From contig NZ_ATZA01000006.1 in NCBI RefSeq assembly GCF_000427965.1, positions 10,360 to 74,359 on the forward strand: 64,000 nucleotides of DNA. Direction: 5' to 3'. The notes under the pieces are model-generated. The model had not been told where the DNA came from and searched no databases. It saw only the letters and a list, made by a program, of their open reading frames with translations. Below are positions 33,852 through 42,406 of this stretch, in pieces; position 1 is the first letter of the stretch, and every line of letters starts with the position of its first letter. Source of the DNA: Olivibacter sitiensis DSM 17696 (GTDB lineage: Bacteria > Bacteroidota > Bacteroidia > Sphingobacteriales > Sphingobacteriaceae). Both the position numbers and the translations under genes were made by a program.

Positions 33852-36278
33852 TTACCTAACGGCAAATCCCGACCGTCCGTACAACGGCTTCAACGAATGG
33901 ATTTCTACTCCTTGAATGATTAGGATAAAATCGCCTTTTAGTGCCGATGTGAAGAATTCGAAAGCAGCGTCTCCTTGTTTATTGGTGTTGAGGTTTGGAT
34001 TCCAGTACAGCGTAGAAAGCATTTCAGGTGTTGTAGTGGAGTCCGCTTGAGGGAACTCTTCGGGTATGCTGATGTTTTTTAAGGCAATACTGTTGTCTTC
34101 TGCCGGCGGGGCAGTGAGACATTCGGTATAGCGGTGTGATCTTCCATTGTAGGTATATGTTGCACCTATTACCGGTCGAGAGCCAGTGCGGTGGTTGCGG
34201 CAATTCAAAATATTGTATTCGCACACGTAGTCCGCACAGTTGCGGGGGTACTGTCTTAGCAATTTTTGATAGGTGAGCGAGTCTAGGCCGGATACCTTTG
34301 CCGTAATCTCTACTGCTTTGAGATTTATCACACCCGTTATCAAAGGTAATCTTTCCGGAGGAGCGGTAGCTGTCATATAAGACAGGTGTTTGTCCGAGGA
34401 TAATATACCAATGACTTGATCGTCAAAGCCGTCCAAGGGTTCGATAAGTGTAACACCGTATTTTTCTCTAAACTTTTCATCGGTAAGCAAATGGTTTTCT
34501 TGTCCTTCCCTTGCCAGCAAATAGCTTGGGTGAATGCTGAAAAGGCCATTTTGCTCTATGGGTATGGCAACATACCCCGATGCTGCAAATAGATGCATTT
34601 CTTGAGGCATTGCTGTCTTCTTCCGTTTGGGTTTTACCATGCCCAAAACACCGCCAGTGTTTTTCATAAGCTTGAGAGCTCCCTTTGGTTCATACTTTAG
34701 AACGTCCTGCCAGTTTGCTAATCTCCATTGTGCGGCTAGAAGCAAGTCGTCAGGACTGTCTGATCGGCTATAGAGCTGTTTTGGCTCTTGATAAAGTAGG
34801 GAAATGAGCTTTTCTTCCGACTGGACGATGTTCGTGTGGATTTTGTCATCTATGGTTCTGGTAGATGCGACAGAAACTGAAAGATTGCATACCACAGGTC
34901 TGCCAGCGGCATCCGCGATATGAATATAGCTCTTTACTTTTTGGCCAGTTCCAAAGTCTTTTTTTTCAAAGCTTATCTCTACATGGTAGTTTTCCTTATC
35001 GCGGCTTAGGAACAGTTTTTCGATATGGAGACTATCACGATGGTCAAATAGCGATAGACCTAAGACTTGCTTTGCACTATCGATTTCAGGTAACGTCAAC
35101 AATATGGAATCTCCATTTTTTATGTTTATGGTACGGTCCCATAAGATATCCGTTGCTGATCTCAATACCAGTGTAGCTTTTTCGTGCATCCCTTTATTGT
35201 ACACGATAGCCTTCCTTTCATTTTCAAGGTTTTTCAGCTTCATTGTCCAGCCCTGTCTCTTTATCGGAAGGGGGAATTTCTCTGTTTTTCTATGCAAATC
35301 GTTCTGTATTTGGAAACTGTAACCGTCTATTTCCCGCGGTAAAAAATCAAAAGCAGCAAGTCCATTTTTGTCCGTTATGACACTACGAATGATTTTTGCT
35401 CTGGAGAGGAGTGCAATTTTGGTCGATATCGGGCTCCCGTTTTGGTCGGTAGTTTCCAGTACTAATTTGCATGGTGTATCTACAATGATATCTCCATTAC
35501 CTGCAAAAACGTTCAGCGAGATTTCTTTCTGTAAGGGAGGTAATAAAAGATTTACTTCTGCATCCGCGTTGCTCTTGTTAAAGATGGCCTCAAGCCGCAT
35601 GGTTTCCGTATTCGCTATCGGTGGATATTTGAAAGCTATTTCTGCATTTCCATCTGCATTTGTGGAGATTTTGTCTTCTTGGATTACCTCACTTCTGGTA
35701 GTGAGCAACCTGTAATTGCCTTTGACATTTTTTGCAGGAGCACCCCTGCTTTCTGCTCGAAAGCGAATCTTCACATCGCTTCCGGGTTTTAGGGCCGAGG
35801 TATCGACAACATGAGCGGATACGCGAAGCATATTGCCGGGATCTGCAGAGACTTTTATCTCTCGATGAAAAATATCCCTAGTGCCAAAATTGATCATCCT
35901 ATCGCTAAATGCGTATAAAGTGTATGTGCCAGGAAAGAGGTCGTTAGGTAGTGTTATTTCACCGTGCGATCGCACGTCGTAAATAGGGAGTTCCTTTTCT
36001 GCAACGATCTGTTTCCGTTCATTTAGCAATCTTATGAAAAGCACTTCGCTATCGATAATAGAAGTAGAGGGGAGATAGGCCTTGAACCACACGGTCTCGC
36101 CCGCCATATAGATGTCCTTGTCCAGATGGAGATAGAGATTGATGAATGGATGCTCCAATATATAGGCCCGCAACTGTTCCTTCAATCGTTCGATGTATGG
36201 ATCTATGCCAAAGGAGAGGAGACATAGTAATGCCGTTATTGCTGAAAATAAAGTTATGACAGGTTTTTTAATAGGCAT
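33852..36278 (-). CDS. Exported macroglobulin-like (MG2-domain) protein of unknown role
   Basis: 808-residue protein with an N-terminal signal or anchor (VITLFSAITALLCLLSFG). Residues about 40-140 match the MG1/MG2 beta-sandwich seen in alpha-2-macroglobulin-like and TonB-associated Bacteroidota proteins (LYLHLDKDIYMAGETVWFKAYL, LFPGTYTLYAFSDRMINFG). Several more Ig-like domains follow (GSDVKIRFRAESRGAPAKNVKG, GDIIVDTPCKLVLETTDQNGSPIST). The C-terminus ends YWNPNLNTNKQGDAAFEFFTSALKGDFILIIQG, typical of this family. No thioester motif was seen. Located upstream of the sigma gene on the same strand (168 bases), so a link to the polysaccharide locus is possible but unproven. Function unknown. 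Confidence 0.75.
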   Translation of the reverse strand: MPIKKPVITLFSAITALLCLLSFGIDPYIERLKEQLRAYILEHPFINLYLHLDKDIYMAGETVWFKAYLPSTSIIDSEVLFIRLLNERKQIVAEKELPIYDVRSHGEITLPNDLFPGTYTLYAFSDRMINFGTRDIFHREIKVSADPGNMLRVSAHVVDTSALKPGSDVKIRFRAESRGAPAKNVKGNYRLLTTRSEVIQEDKISTNADGNAEIAFKYPPIANTETMRLEAIFNKSNADAEVNLLLPPLQKEISLNVFAGNGDIIVDTPCKLVLETTDQNGSPISTKIALLSRAKIIRSVITDKNGLAAFDFLPREIDGYSFQIQNDLHRKTEKFPLPIKRQGWTMKLKNLENERKAIVYNKGMHEKATLVLRSATDILWDRTINIKNGDSILLTLPEIDSAKQVLGLSLFDHRDSLHIEKLFLSRDKENYHVEISFEKKDFGTGQKVKSYIHIADAAGRPVVCNLSVSVASTRTIDDKIHTNIVQSEEKLISLLYQEPKQLYSRSDSPDDLLLAAQWRLANWQDVLKYEPKGALKLMKNTGGVLGMVKPKRKKTAMPQEMHLFAASGYVAIPIEQNGLFSIHPSYLLAREGQENHLLTDEKFREKYGVTLIEPLDGFDDQVIGILSSDKHLSYMTATAPPERLPLITGVINLKAVEITAKVSGLDSLTYQKLLRQYPRNCADYVCEYNILNCRNHRTGSRPVIGATYTYNGRSHRYTECLTAPPAEDNSIALKNISIPEEFPQADSTTTPEMLSTLYWNPNLNTNKQGDAAFEFFTSALKGDFILIIQGVEIHSLKPLYGRSGFAVR

Positions 36279-36641
36279 TGTTGTCTCTCCCTTTCACGTG
36301 CAAGATACGTATAAAGCCTTTAGTTGGGAAAGATGCTTGGAGATAACGCTATATGTCAAGTATGATAAGTATGTGATTTGAGCCTTTCGGCAAGGTTGGA
36401 TGTAAACCCAATGTATATCTTGTCGTGTTTTTCGGAGTAGAGCGCGTATACGGTAAAAGTAGTGCTCATGGGCTTAGGTAAACTTAGTAGGGGCAATGCT
36501 ACAAGTGTCGACCTTTTTAGCCACTATAAAGCTGTTTTAAATGCAAAGAACCTCCTCGAATAGCCCGAAAATCTTTATTTCAAGGGGAATCAAACGGAAT
36601 ATTCTTGGAAATCATCATAATACTGGATTTCACGCGATTGG
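36279..36641. other. Intergenic region holding a GIY-YIG gene fragment
   Basis: 363 bases between the macroglobulin-like gene and the ATPase gene. It holds the truncated GIY-YIG copy described separately (36356-36469). In the remaining bases I see no gene, strong hairpin or clear promoter. Confidence 0.6.
36356..36469 (-). pseudogene. Truncated GIY-YIG endonuclease-like fragment (N-terminal 37 residues)
   Basis: Reads MSTTFTVYALYSEKHDKIYI and on through GFTSN to ERLKSH before a stop. It matches the first 34 or so residues of the intact GIY-YIG protein at 38182-38448 with a handful of changes, then diverges and stops. The diverged bases suggest an older copy than the one at 37883. It still starts with ATG, so a short peptide could be made, but the second half of the nuclease domain is missing. 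Confidence 0.75.
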
Positions 36642-37829
36642 TTAGCCTACGCTTTTTGTGTCCAATACTGACATGAGTTCCGTTAACGGAATAGCATCAA
36701 CATTCTTGGCGATAGGAAAACGTTCGTTGCCGGGATAGACGATAAACCGTTGCGTGGCTCCTATATCTTCGCAGCCCAGATAGAAGCCTTTTGATGGCGT
36801 AGGCGATAGTGAACGCTTGATTTCAATCGCTATCAACTGTTTCCTGTTTTTCTCGATCACAAGGTCTATCTCTGCTCCGGCGGCGGTGCGGTAAAACCAC
36901 GGTGTCATGCCTACGTGCAAGCAGGACAATAAATTCTCTATTGCAAAACCTTCCCAGCTTGCACCGACAATGGGATGGCCAAGTACGTCATCCAAGGTAG
37001 TCAGGCTCAACAGCGCATGTGTAATGCCGCTATCACGTATATAGACCTTAGGCGATTTGACCAAACGTTTCCCCACATTGCCTGACCACGGCCTCAATGT
37101 ACGGATAAGCAATAAATCTTCCAGCAATTCGATATAACGCTTGGCTGTTGGGGCAGCGACATCCAAATTTGCGCCAAGCTGTGCAATATTCAGTTGGCGG
37201 CCCTGGCTATGGGCAAGCATTGTCCATAACCTCCGCAAGGTGGTGGCAGGTATCCTTGGCCCGAATTGAGGCACGTCACGTTCCAAATAGGTGTTGATGA
37301 AGTTGGTGCGCCAACGAAGGCTCGCCGCGTCGTTTTTTGCCAAATAGCTGTCGGGGAAGCCGCCCCTTAGCCATAGCGAGTCTCTGGCACTTTGCGTTTT
37401 TTCGGGTATTTCAGTAACGGTAATCCCCGATAATTCCTTGTATGCGATACGTCCCGCCAAGGACTCCGAGGATTGTTTTAGCAAGTCAAGCGAAGCGGAG
37501 CCTAAAATCAGGAATTGCCCTGTGCGGTATCCCTGTCTGCGTCTGCGGTCGATGACCCCACGAAGCACGGCAAACAGTTCAGGAACGCGCTGGATTTCGT
37601 CAAGAACAATGAGTTTGCCCGTGTGCAACTCAAAATAATCCTCCGGCTCTTTCAGTTTGGCGTGGTCAGAAGGGCTTTCCAAATCGAGATAGATCGGTTT
37701 GGGATTGACGGATGCGGCAATCGTTTCCGCCAAGGTTGTCTTGCCTACTTGCCTTGGCCCCAATAACCCAACAGCTGGATATTCATCCAGCAACTCTAAG
37801 ATTTCTGCTTCTGCTTTACGTTTTACCAT
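36642..37829 (-). CDS. AAA_14/DUF4143-family ATP-binding protein
   Basis: Predicted P-loop ATPase of a widespread family in bacteria and archaea, commonly patchily distributed and repeated within genomes; its biological role is poorly defined. Walker A GPRQVGKTT is at residues 24-32 and Walker B LIVLDEIQ at about 73-80; a sensor-like ILGSAS lies near 110. The C-terminal DUF4143 part ends in a nuclease-like patch (GAEIDLVIEKNRKQLIAIEIKRSLSP) that resembles a PD-(D/E)xK fold: D, then E-I-K. 395 residues, full length. It sits between two truncated GIY-YIG fragments in the same orientation, suggesting it arrived as a mobile module. No toxin or antitoxin gene is evident beside it. Confidence 0.88.
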   Translation of the reverse strand: MVKRKAEAEILELLDEYPAVGLLGPRQVGKTTLAETIAASVNPKPIYLDLESPSDHAKLKEPEDYFELHTGKLIVLDEIQRVPELFAVLRGVIDRRRRQGYRTGQFLILGSASLDLLKQSSESLAGRIAYKELSGITVTEIPEKTQSARDSLWLRGGFPDSYLAKNDAASLRWRTNFINTYLERDVPQFGPRIPATTLRRLWTMLAHSQGRQLNIAQLGANLDVAAPTAKRYIELLEDLLLIRTLRPWSGNVGKRLVKSPKVYIRDSGITHALLSLTTLDDVLGHPIVGASWEGFAIENLLSCLHVGMTPWFYRTAAGAEIDLVIEKNRKQLIAIEIKRSLSPTPSKGFYLGCEDIGATQRFIVYPGNERFPIAKNVDAIPLTELMSVLDTKSVG

Positions 37830-37882
37830 CCTTGCAATTATAATACAAAATGTTTGATTTGCAAGGTAAAAGATTTAAAAAG

Positions 37883-37999
37883 TTAGCAAGCTAGCTCGTT
37901 GTGCGATCTGAGCCTTTCTGGGAGGTTGGAGGTGAAGCCGATATATATCTTGTCGTGTTTCTCGGAGTACAGGACGTATACGGTAAATGTCTTGTCCAT
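37883..37999 (-). pseudogene. Second truncated GIY-YIG fragment (38 residues), part of the 185-bp direct repeat
   Basis: Identical in DNA to the 5' part of the intact gene at 38182-38448 up to residue 36 (SHNEL), then ends after two extra residues at a TAA. It is the left copy of the 185-bp direct repeat, so it arose by duplication. The break point falls almost exactly where the other fragment at 36356 also diverges. Confidence 0.85.
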
Positions 38000-38077
38000 G
38001 GTGAAATCAGGTTGAAAAAAGAAAGGCCAGCGGAAACCCACCGGCCTTTAGTAGCGGGGACACGACTCGAACGTGTG
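37893..38077. repeat. 185-bp direct repeat, copy A
   Basis: Matches 38342-38526 with a constant offset of 449 bases and one difference (C at 38042 against T at 38491). Contains the 5' part of the GIY-YIG gene, the tRNA terminator and the last 26 bases of the tRNA-fMet gene. The single difference breaks a base pair of the terminator stem in this copy. Confidence 0.95.
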
Positions 38078-38130
38078 TCCGCCTTTGGCGGATATGGGCC
38101 CGACGAGCTGCCAGAGTTCCACTTGCACTG
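38052..38130 (-). pseudogene. Degenerate tRNA-fMet copy
   Basis: On the minus strand the last 26 bases are identical to the tRNA-fMet 3' end (T-arm and acceptor half). Going towards the tRNA 5' end, similarity continues only in patches (the D-arm-like CAGCTCGTCGGGC is kept) with an inserted small palindrome TCCGCC/GGCGGA, and no complementary 5' acceptor strand exists. It cannot fold into a functional tRNA. Confidence 0.7.
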
Positions 38131-38341
38131 GATATTTCAAACCCAACCGACTCGAACGTGCGGCCCAGCGGGCGTACCGGTCTATCCGTTATCGTTCCGG
38201 TTGACGATGTCCCTTATGAACCGCCGTCCGGCCCCGGACTTGAGTTGTTTCTCCCTTTTCATGGCCTCCTGTTTTGTTCTGAAGATCTCCATGTGTACGA
38301 CCTCCCACGGCCTGAACCTGACTGTCCATCCCTTTTTTCCG

Positions 38342-38573
<232 letters not shown>

Positions 38574-38661
38574 ATATATCTTTGATAATCTTATTGCTCT
38601 ATTTCAAATATTTAACCAATCTACACAAAATTTGTTTTTAAAAAATGCTTCTTAAAGCATG

Positions 38662-38679
38662 AAAACAAATATTTGTTTT
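38662..38679. repeat. 18-bp perfect AT-rich palindrome
   Basis: AAAACAAAT followed directly by ATTTGTTTT, in the 160-base divergent spacer between tRNA-fMet and era. It could be an operator or a by-product of AT richness; no matching second copy was seen. Confidence 0.4.
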
Positions 38680-38687
38680 TCGTTTGA

Positions 38688-38718
38688 TTGGAGTGCAAAG
38701 ATATATTTTGTTTCTTTG
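38688..38718 (+). promoter_or_regulatory. Candidate Bacteroidota-type promoter for era
   Basis: TTG (38688-38690), 20 bases, then TTTCTTTG (38711-38718), a 7 of 8 match to the TAnnTTTG -7 element. Transcription would begin near 38725, which leaves about 9 bases before ATG 38734 or about 18 before the in-frame ATG 38743. Confidence 0.4.
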
Positions 38719-38733
38719 CTGTGCAAATAAAAA

Positions 38734-39621
38734 ATGAAAAAAATGGAGCACAAAGCAGGATTCGTGAGTATAGTAGGGAAACCCAATGCGGGTAAGTCTA
38801 CTCTAATGAACTCATTAGTAGGGGAGAAGATGTCAATCGTGACGCCTAAGGCACAAACTACAAGACACCGTATTTTGGGTATCGTTAATGCCGAAGACTA
38901 CCAGATTATCTTTTCTGATACTCCAGGGGTAATAAAACCCGTCTATAGTCTCCAGGAATCCATGATGAGCTTTGTTAACGGATCGTTGGTAGATGCAGAT
39001 GTCATCTTGTTTGTGACCGATATTCATGAGCGGTATGATGAAGAAGACGTGCTCGAACGCTTGCGTAAGACCAATTCACCAATTGTAGTGCTTATCAATA
39101 AGATCGATAAATCCAATGAGCAAGAGGTGAAGGAAAAAATTGCCTACTGGCAGGAAAAGCTTCAGCCACAGGCCATATTTGCCATTTCGGCCCTCCATGG
39201 CCATAATATACATGGCATAATGGACTTCGTATTGGAAAATCTGCCTATTCACCCGCCATTCTATGCCAAGGATGAGTTGACCGATAAAACCGAACGTTTT
39301 TTTGTTTCGGAAATGATACGGGAAAAGATCTTCAAGCTTTATGAGAAGGAAATTCCATATAGTACGGAGGTCGTGGTGACTTCTTTTAAAGAGGAAGAGA
39401 ACATTATAAAGATCAGTGCTGAAATCATTGTTGAGCGCGACTCGCAAAAGAACATCATTATTGGTAAGGCTGGTGCCATGATCAAGAAAGTGGGGACCTA
39501 TGCCCGGCAGGATATGGAAGAGTTTCTCCAGAAAAAGGTATTCTTGGAACTGTTCGTAAAAGTGATTCCAGACTGGCGAAGCAAAAAGAATTACTTGAAG
39601 AGTTTTGGGTACGAGCAATAG
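38734..39621 (+). CDS. era: GTPase Era (ribosome assembly)
   Basis: Essential GTPase that binds 16S rRNA and helps 30S subunit maturation. N-terminal GTPase domain: G1 GKPNAGKST near residues 15-23, G2/switch I KAQTTRHRILGI (the Era signature), G3 DTPG, G4 NKID, G5 SALHG. C-terminal KH domain: IKISAEIIVERDSQKNIIIGKAGAMIKKVGTYAR and DWRSKKNYLKSFGY at the end. 295 residues, as expected. Two ATGs are possible (38734 or 38743); the candidate promoter slightly favours the second, which would drop three residues. Confidence 0.98.
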   Translation: MKKMEHKAGFVSIVGKPNAGKSTLMNSLVGEKMSIVTPKAQTTRHRILGIVNAEDYQIIFSDTPGVIKPVYSLQESMMSFVNGSLVDADVILFVTDIHERYDEEDVLERLRKTNSPIVVLINKIDKSNEQEVKEKIAYWQEKLQPQAIFAISALHGHNIHGIMDFVLENLPIHPPFYAKDELTDKTERFFVSEMIREKIFKLYEKEIPYSTEVVVTSFKEEENIIKISAEIIVERDSQKNIIIGKAGAMIKKVGTYARQDMEEFLQKKVFLELFVKVIPDWRSKKNYLKSFGYEQ

Positions 39622-39648
39622 TGTTGAACCTGCGTTCCGTTTTGGGCA

Positions 39649-39679
39649 TTGGAATTGAATTCATAAATCACTAAATTTG
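39649..39679 (+). promoter_or_regulatory. Candidate promoter for the Fur-family gene
   Basis: TTG at 39649-39651, 20-base spacer, perfect TAAATTTG at 39672-39679, matching the Bacteroidota consensus TTG-N17-23-TAnnTTTG. Predicted start near 39686, 19 bases before the ATG. An AGAGAGG stretch precedes the start codon and could act as a ribosome-binding site. Confidence 0.6.
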
Positions 39680-39704
39680 CTTATCTCCAAAAGAGAGGTG
39701 GGCC

Positions 39705-40124
39705 ATGCAAGACAATTTAGAGGAAATATTGCTTTCTAGAAAAATCCATCCAACGGCCATGCGCCTGTTGGTCTTGGATGAGCTGAGCAAGAGCGAGTCG
39801 GCATTGAGCTTGAATGACTTGGAAGGCCATTTTGAAAGAGCAGACCGCGTAACATTGTATCGCACCCTCAAAACCTTTGAGAAGCATAAATTGGTGCATC
39901 GCATTGAAGACGGAACGGGAGCACTTAAATATGCGCTCTGTGAGGCTAGTTGCGACTGTGCTCCACAAGATCTGCATGCACACTTTCACTGCAATAAATG
40001 TCAATCTACCTTTTGCCTCAAGGATTATCACCTAAGCCAAATGAAAACCCCGAACAATTTTCAGGTGGAAGAAATAAGCCTTGTCATTAAGGGGCTTTGC
40101 GAGCAATGTTCACATGTGAACTAA
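39705..40124 (+). CDS. Fur-family metalloregulator
   Basis: Fur/Zur-type repressor. N-terminal winged helix (SRKIHPTAMRLLVLDELSKSESALSLNDLEGHF, RVTLYRTLKTFEKHKLVHRI) and C-terminal dimer/metal domain with HFHCNKCQSTFCL and CEQC, the two CxxC pairs that hold a structural zinc, plus His residues HAHFH. 139 residues. The next gene, 63 bases downstream, is a Zn/Cd-type exporter, so this is plausibly the zinc-sensing (Zur-like) or a heavy-metal regulator of that pump; which metal it senses cannot be decided from sequence. Confidence 0.92.
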   Translation: MQDNLEEILLSRKIHPTAMRLLVLDELSKSESALSLNDLEGHFERADRVTLYRTLKTFEKHKLVHRIEDGTGALKYALCEASCDCAPQDLHAHFHCNKCQSTFCLKDYHLSQMKTPNNFQVEEISLVIKGLCEQCSHVN

Positions 40125-40155
40125 ACTTTGCAATCGCATTGCATCCTTATCTCCT

Positions 40156-40163
40156 TACCTTTG
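40156..40163 (+). promoter_or_regulatory. Candidate -7 element for the metal ATPase gene
   Basis: Perfect TACCTTTG match to TAnnTTTG, 24 bases before the ATG at 40188. TTG trinucleotides lie 14 and 25 bases upstream, neither at the ideal spacing, so the promoter may be regulated or the gene may be read through from the Fur-family gene. Confidence 0.4.
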
Positions 40164-40187
40164 TCAATATCAGCAATCGGGATCGAT

Positions 40188-42194
40188 ATGGAAAATCTAG
40201 TGCCTGCCAAAGTAAAGAAACCAACATGTGCTTGTTGCAGCGATGAAGTACATACACACGTTCACCAACATGGAGGAAGCCATAGTTCGATGGAAGGGCA
40301 CGACCACGACCATAATCACGATACCAGTGGTTTAGGGTGGAAAGCCTATTTGCCGGCAAGCATTAGTTTTGTTTTATTGGGTATAGGCCTATTGCTCGAT
40401 TATGTTGTCGAATTTCCGATATTCAGAGGCTACGTACGTTTTGTCTGGTATGCCCTTGCCTATATGCCCGTAGCTTGGCCAGTCGTTCGAGACGCTTGGG
40501 CAACGATCAGGCATTTGGATTTTTTCAATGAATTTACCCTAATGGTATTGGCGACGTTTGGAGCGTTCTATATTGGCGAATATCCGGAAGGGGTCGCGGT
40601 TATGCTCTTTTACGCATTGGGCGAACTTTTTCAATCAGCGGCAGTTACACGTGCCAGAAGCAACATAAAGGCGTTATTGGATATACGCCCCAAACGTGCC
40701 ACGGTAAAGAGGGGAGCAGGCTTCATACAAGTAAATCCCGAAGAAGTACAGGTGGGCGAATTGCTACAGGTAAAAGTAGGAGAACGTGTGCCATTGGATG
40801 GCATCATCCTATCAGAGCAAGCTCAGCTCGATACGGCGGCCATAACGGGTGAAGGTAGGCCCAAGGTTTATAGGCGGGGAGAGGGGGTGCTTGCTGGAAT
40901 GGTTGTATTGGATAGGGTTATAGAACTTAAAACTGAAAAGCTTTACGCTGACAGCTCCATAGCGCGTATCTTGGATATGGTGCAGCATGCTTCAAGTCGC
41001 AAAGCAAAAACCGAGCTGCTTATTCGTCGCTTTGCCAAAATCTACACCCCAATCGTGTTTTTTTTGGCGCTATTGGTAGTTTGTATACCCTATTTTTTTG
41101 TTGCCAGCTATAATTTCCATGATTGGCTATACAGGGGCCTGGTTTTTCTGGTCATATCGTGTCCATGTGCATTAGTGATATCCATTCCCCTCGGATTTTT
41201 CGGGGGCATAGGTGCGGCCTCTAGAAATGGCATTCTTTTCAAGGGAGCCAATTTTCTGGAGAGCCTGACCAAAGTAAACACCGTGGTGATGGATAAAACT
41301 GGAACTATCACAAAGGGAACATTTGCCGTAAACTATATGGAAACGGTACTTGATAAAGTGGAGTTTATGGCTTATCTCCAACATTTGGAAAGGCAATCAA
41401 ATCATCCAATAGCAAAGGCGATACTAAATTACACTGGATCGGCAGAGCATGTTTTTGAGGTAGAGGAAGTGAAGGAGATAGCAGGGCATGGCATAGAGGC
41501 ATTGGTGAATGGGAGGTGGGCGCTTGCTGGCAATGCCAAACTGCTAGAGCGATACGGTATTGCCTATCCAGAACAATTGAATATGGAGGTTGATACAGTA
41601 GTATTGCTTGCCTTGGACAAGGAATATGTTGGTTTCGTGCGTTTGGCCGATGAGCTCAAGGAAGATATAGTGGGTGGATTGCTGGCCTTGCGCAAAGAGG
41701 GCGTGAAAGAGTTGGTTCTATTGAGCGGAGATAGCGACGGCATTGTGCAAAAAACAGCCCTTTATTTAAAGCTAGACCGTGCATTTGGGAATTTGCTGCC
41801 CGAACAAAAAGTGGAAAACATAGAGGCGCTGAAAAAAGACAAACATAGGGTGATTGCTTTTGTGGGCGATGGTATCAACGATGCACCTGTCTTGGCCATC
41901 AGCGATGTTGGGATAGCCATGGGGGCCATGGGGAGCGATGTGGCCATAGAAACGGCCGATGTGGTTATTCAGGATGATCGGTTTGAAAAAGTGGCGACTT
42001 CCATCAAAATTGGAAAAGCTACAAAGGCCATCGTTTATCAAAATATAGTATTGGCTTTTGGCGTAAAGTTGTTGGTATTGCTTCTGGGTGCTAGTGGAAT
42101 GGCCACCATGTGGGGAGCGGTCTTTGCCGATGTGGGGGTTGCTTTATTAGCCATATTGAATGCCGTACGTATACAGAATATGAAATTCGACTAA
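40188..42194 (+). CDS. Heavy-metal (Zn/Cd-type) P1B ATPase
   Basis: Inner-membrane metal exporter of the ZntA/CadA group. The usual N-terminal HMA domain is missing; instead residues about 11-45 hold a CACC motif and a His/Asp-rich tract (HTHVHQHGGSHSS, HDHDHNHD) that could bind zinc. Then the transmembrane core with the C325-P-C327 ion motif, phosphorylation site D369-K-T-G-T, and hinge GDGINDAP with the following DVGIAMGAMGSDVAIETADVV. 668 residues from ATG 40188; the frame continues to a TTG at 40128, but that extension would overlap the promoter element. Likely controlled by the adjacent Fur-family protein. Confidence 0.95.
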   Translation: MENLVPAKVKKPTCACCSDEVHTHVHQHGGSHSSMEGHDHDHNHDTSGLGWKAYLPASISFVLLGIGLLLDYVVEFPIFRGYVRFVWYALAYMPVAWPVVRDAWATIRHLDFFNEFTLMVLATFGAFYIGEYPEGVAVMLFYALGELFQSAAVTRARSNIKALLDIRPKRATVKRGAGFIQVNPEEVQVGELLQVKVGERVPLDGIILSEQAQLDTAAITGEGRPKVYRRGEGVLAGMVVLDRVIELKTEKLYADSSIARILDMVQHASSRKAKTELLIRRFAKIYTPIVFFLALLVVCIPYFFVASYNFHDWLYRGLVFLVISCPCALVISIPLGFFGGIGAASRNGILFKGANFLESLTKVNTVVMDKTGTITKGTFAVNYMETVLDKVEFMAYLQHLERQSNHPIAKAILNYTGSAEHVFEVEEVKEIAGHGIEALVNGRWALAGNAKLLERYGIAYPEQLNMEVDTVVLLALDKEYVGFVRLADELKEDIVGGLLALRKEGVKELVLLSGDSDGIVQKTALYLKLDRAFGNLLPEQKVENIEALKKDKHRVIAFVGDGINDAPVLAISDVGIAMGAMGSDVAIETADVVIQDDRFEKVATSIKIGKATKAIVYQNIVLAFGVKLLVLLLGASGMATMWGAVFADVGVALLAILNAVRIQNMKFD

Positions 42195-42208
42195 CGACAT
42201 TTACCCAG

Positions 42209-42379
42209 GTATATAAGGTACATCGCGATGGTACGAAAGAACCATCAGTGACAATTGCCTCATCATCGGAAACTAGAAAAAGCGGTTTCCCCCAAGTAAC
42301 CAAATCGGGCAATAGGCTAATCTTCGCTTGGTCTGACGATAAGGAGAAAACCATCAAGATGGCCAGCCTATCCCTTTAG
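42209..42379 (+). pseudogene. 3' remnant of a sialidase-like (BNR-repeat) gene
   Basis: A 56-codon in-frame piece right after the ATPase stop reads VYKVHRDGTKEPSVTIASSS, then SGFPQVTKSGNRLIFAWSD, and ends KMASLSL. This looks like the C-terminal propeller blade of the exo-sialidase-like proteins, whose signature includes a GFP(R/Q)(M/V) step and F-A-W-(T/S)-D. There is no start codon or upstream part; the frame upstream runs inside the ATPase gene in another frame. I read it as the tail left by a deletion. Confidence 0.55.
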
Positions 42380-42406
42380 TCATTAATACTTGCGAATTGC
42401 TTAGCA

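Noticed and set aside
36642-37829. ATPase as part of a toxin-antitoxin or restriction system
   Set aside because: No partner gene of suitable type lies beside it; only truncated GIY-YIG fragments flank it.
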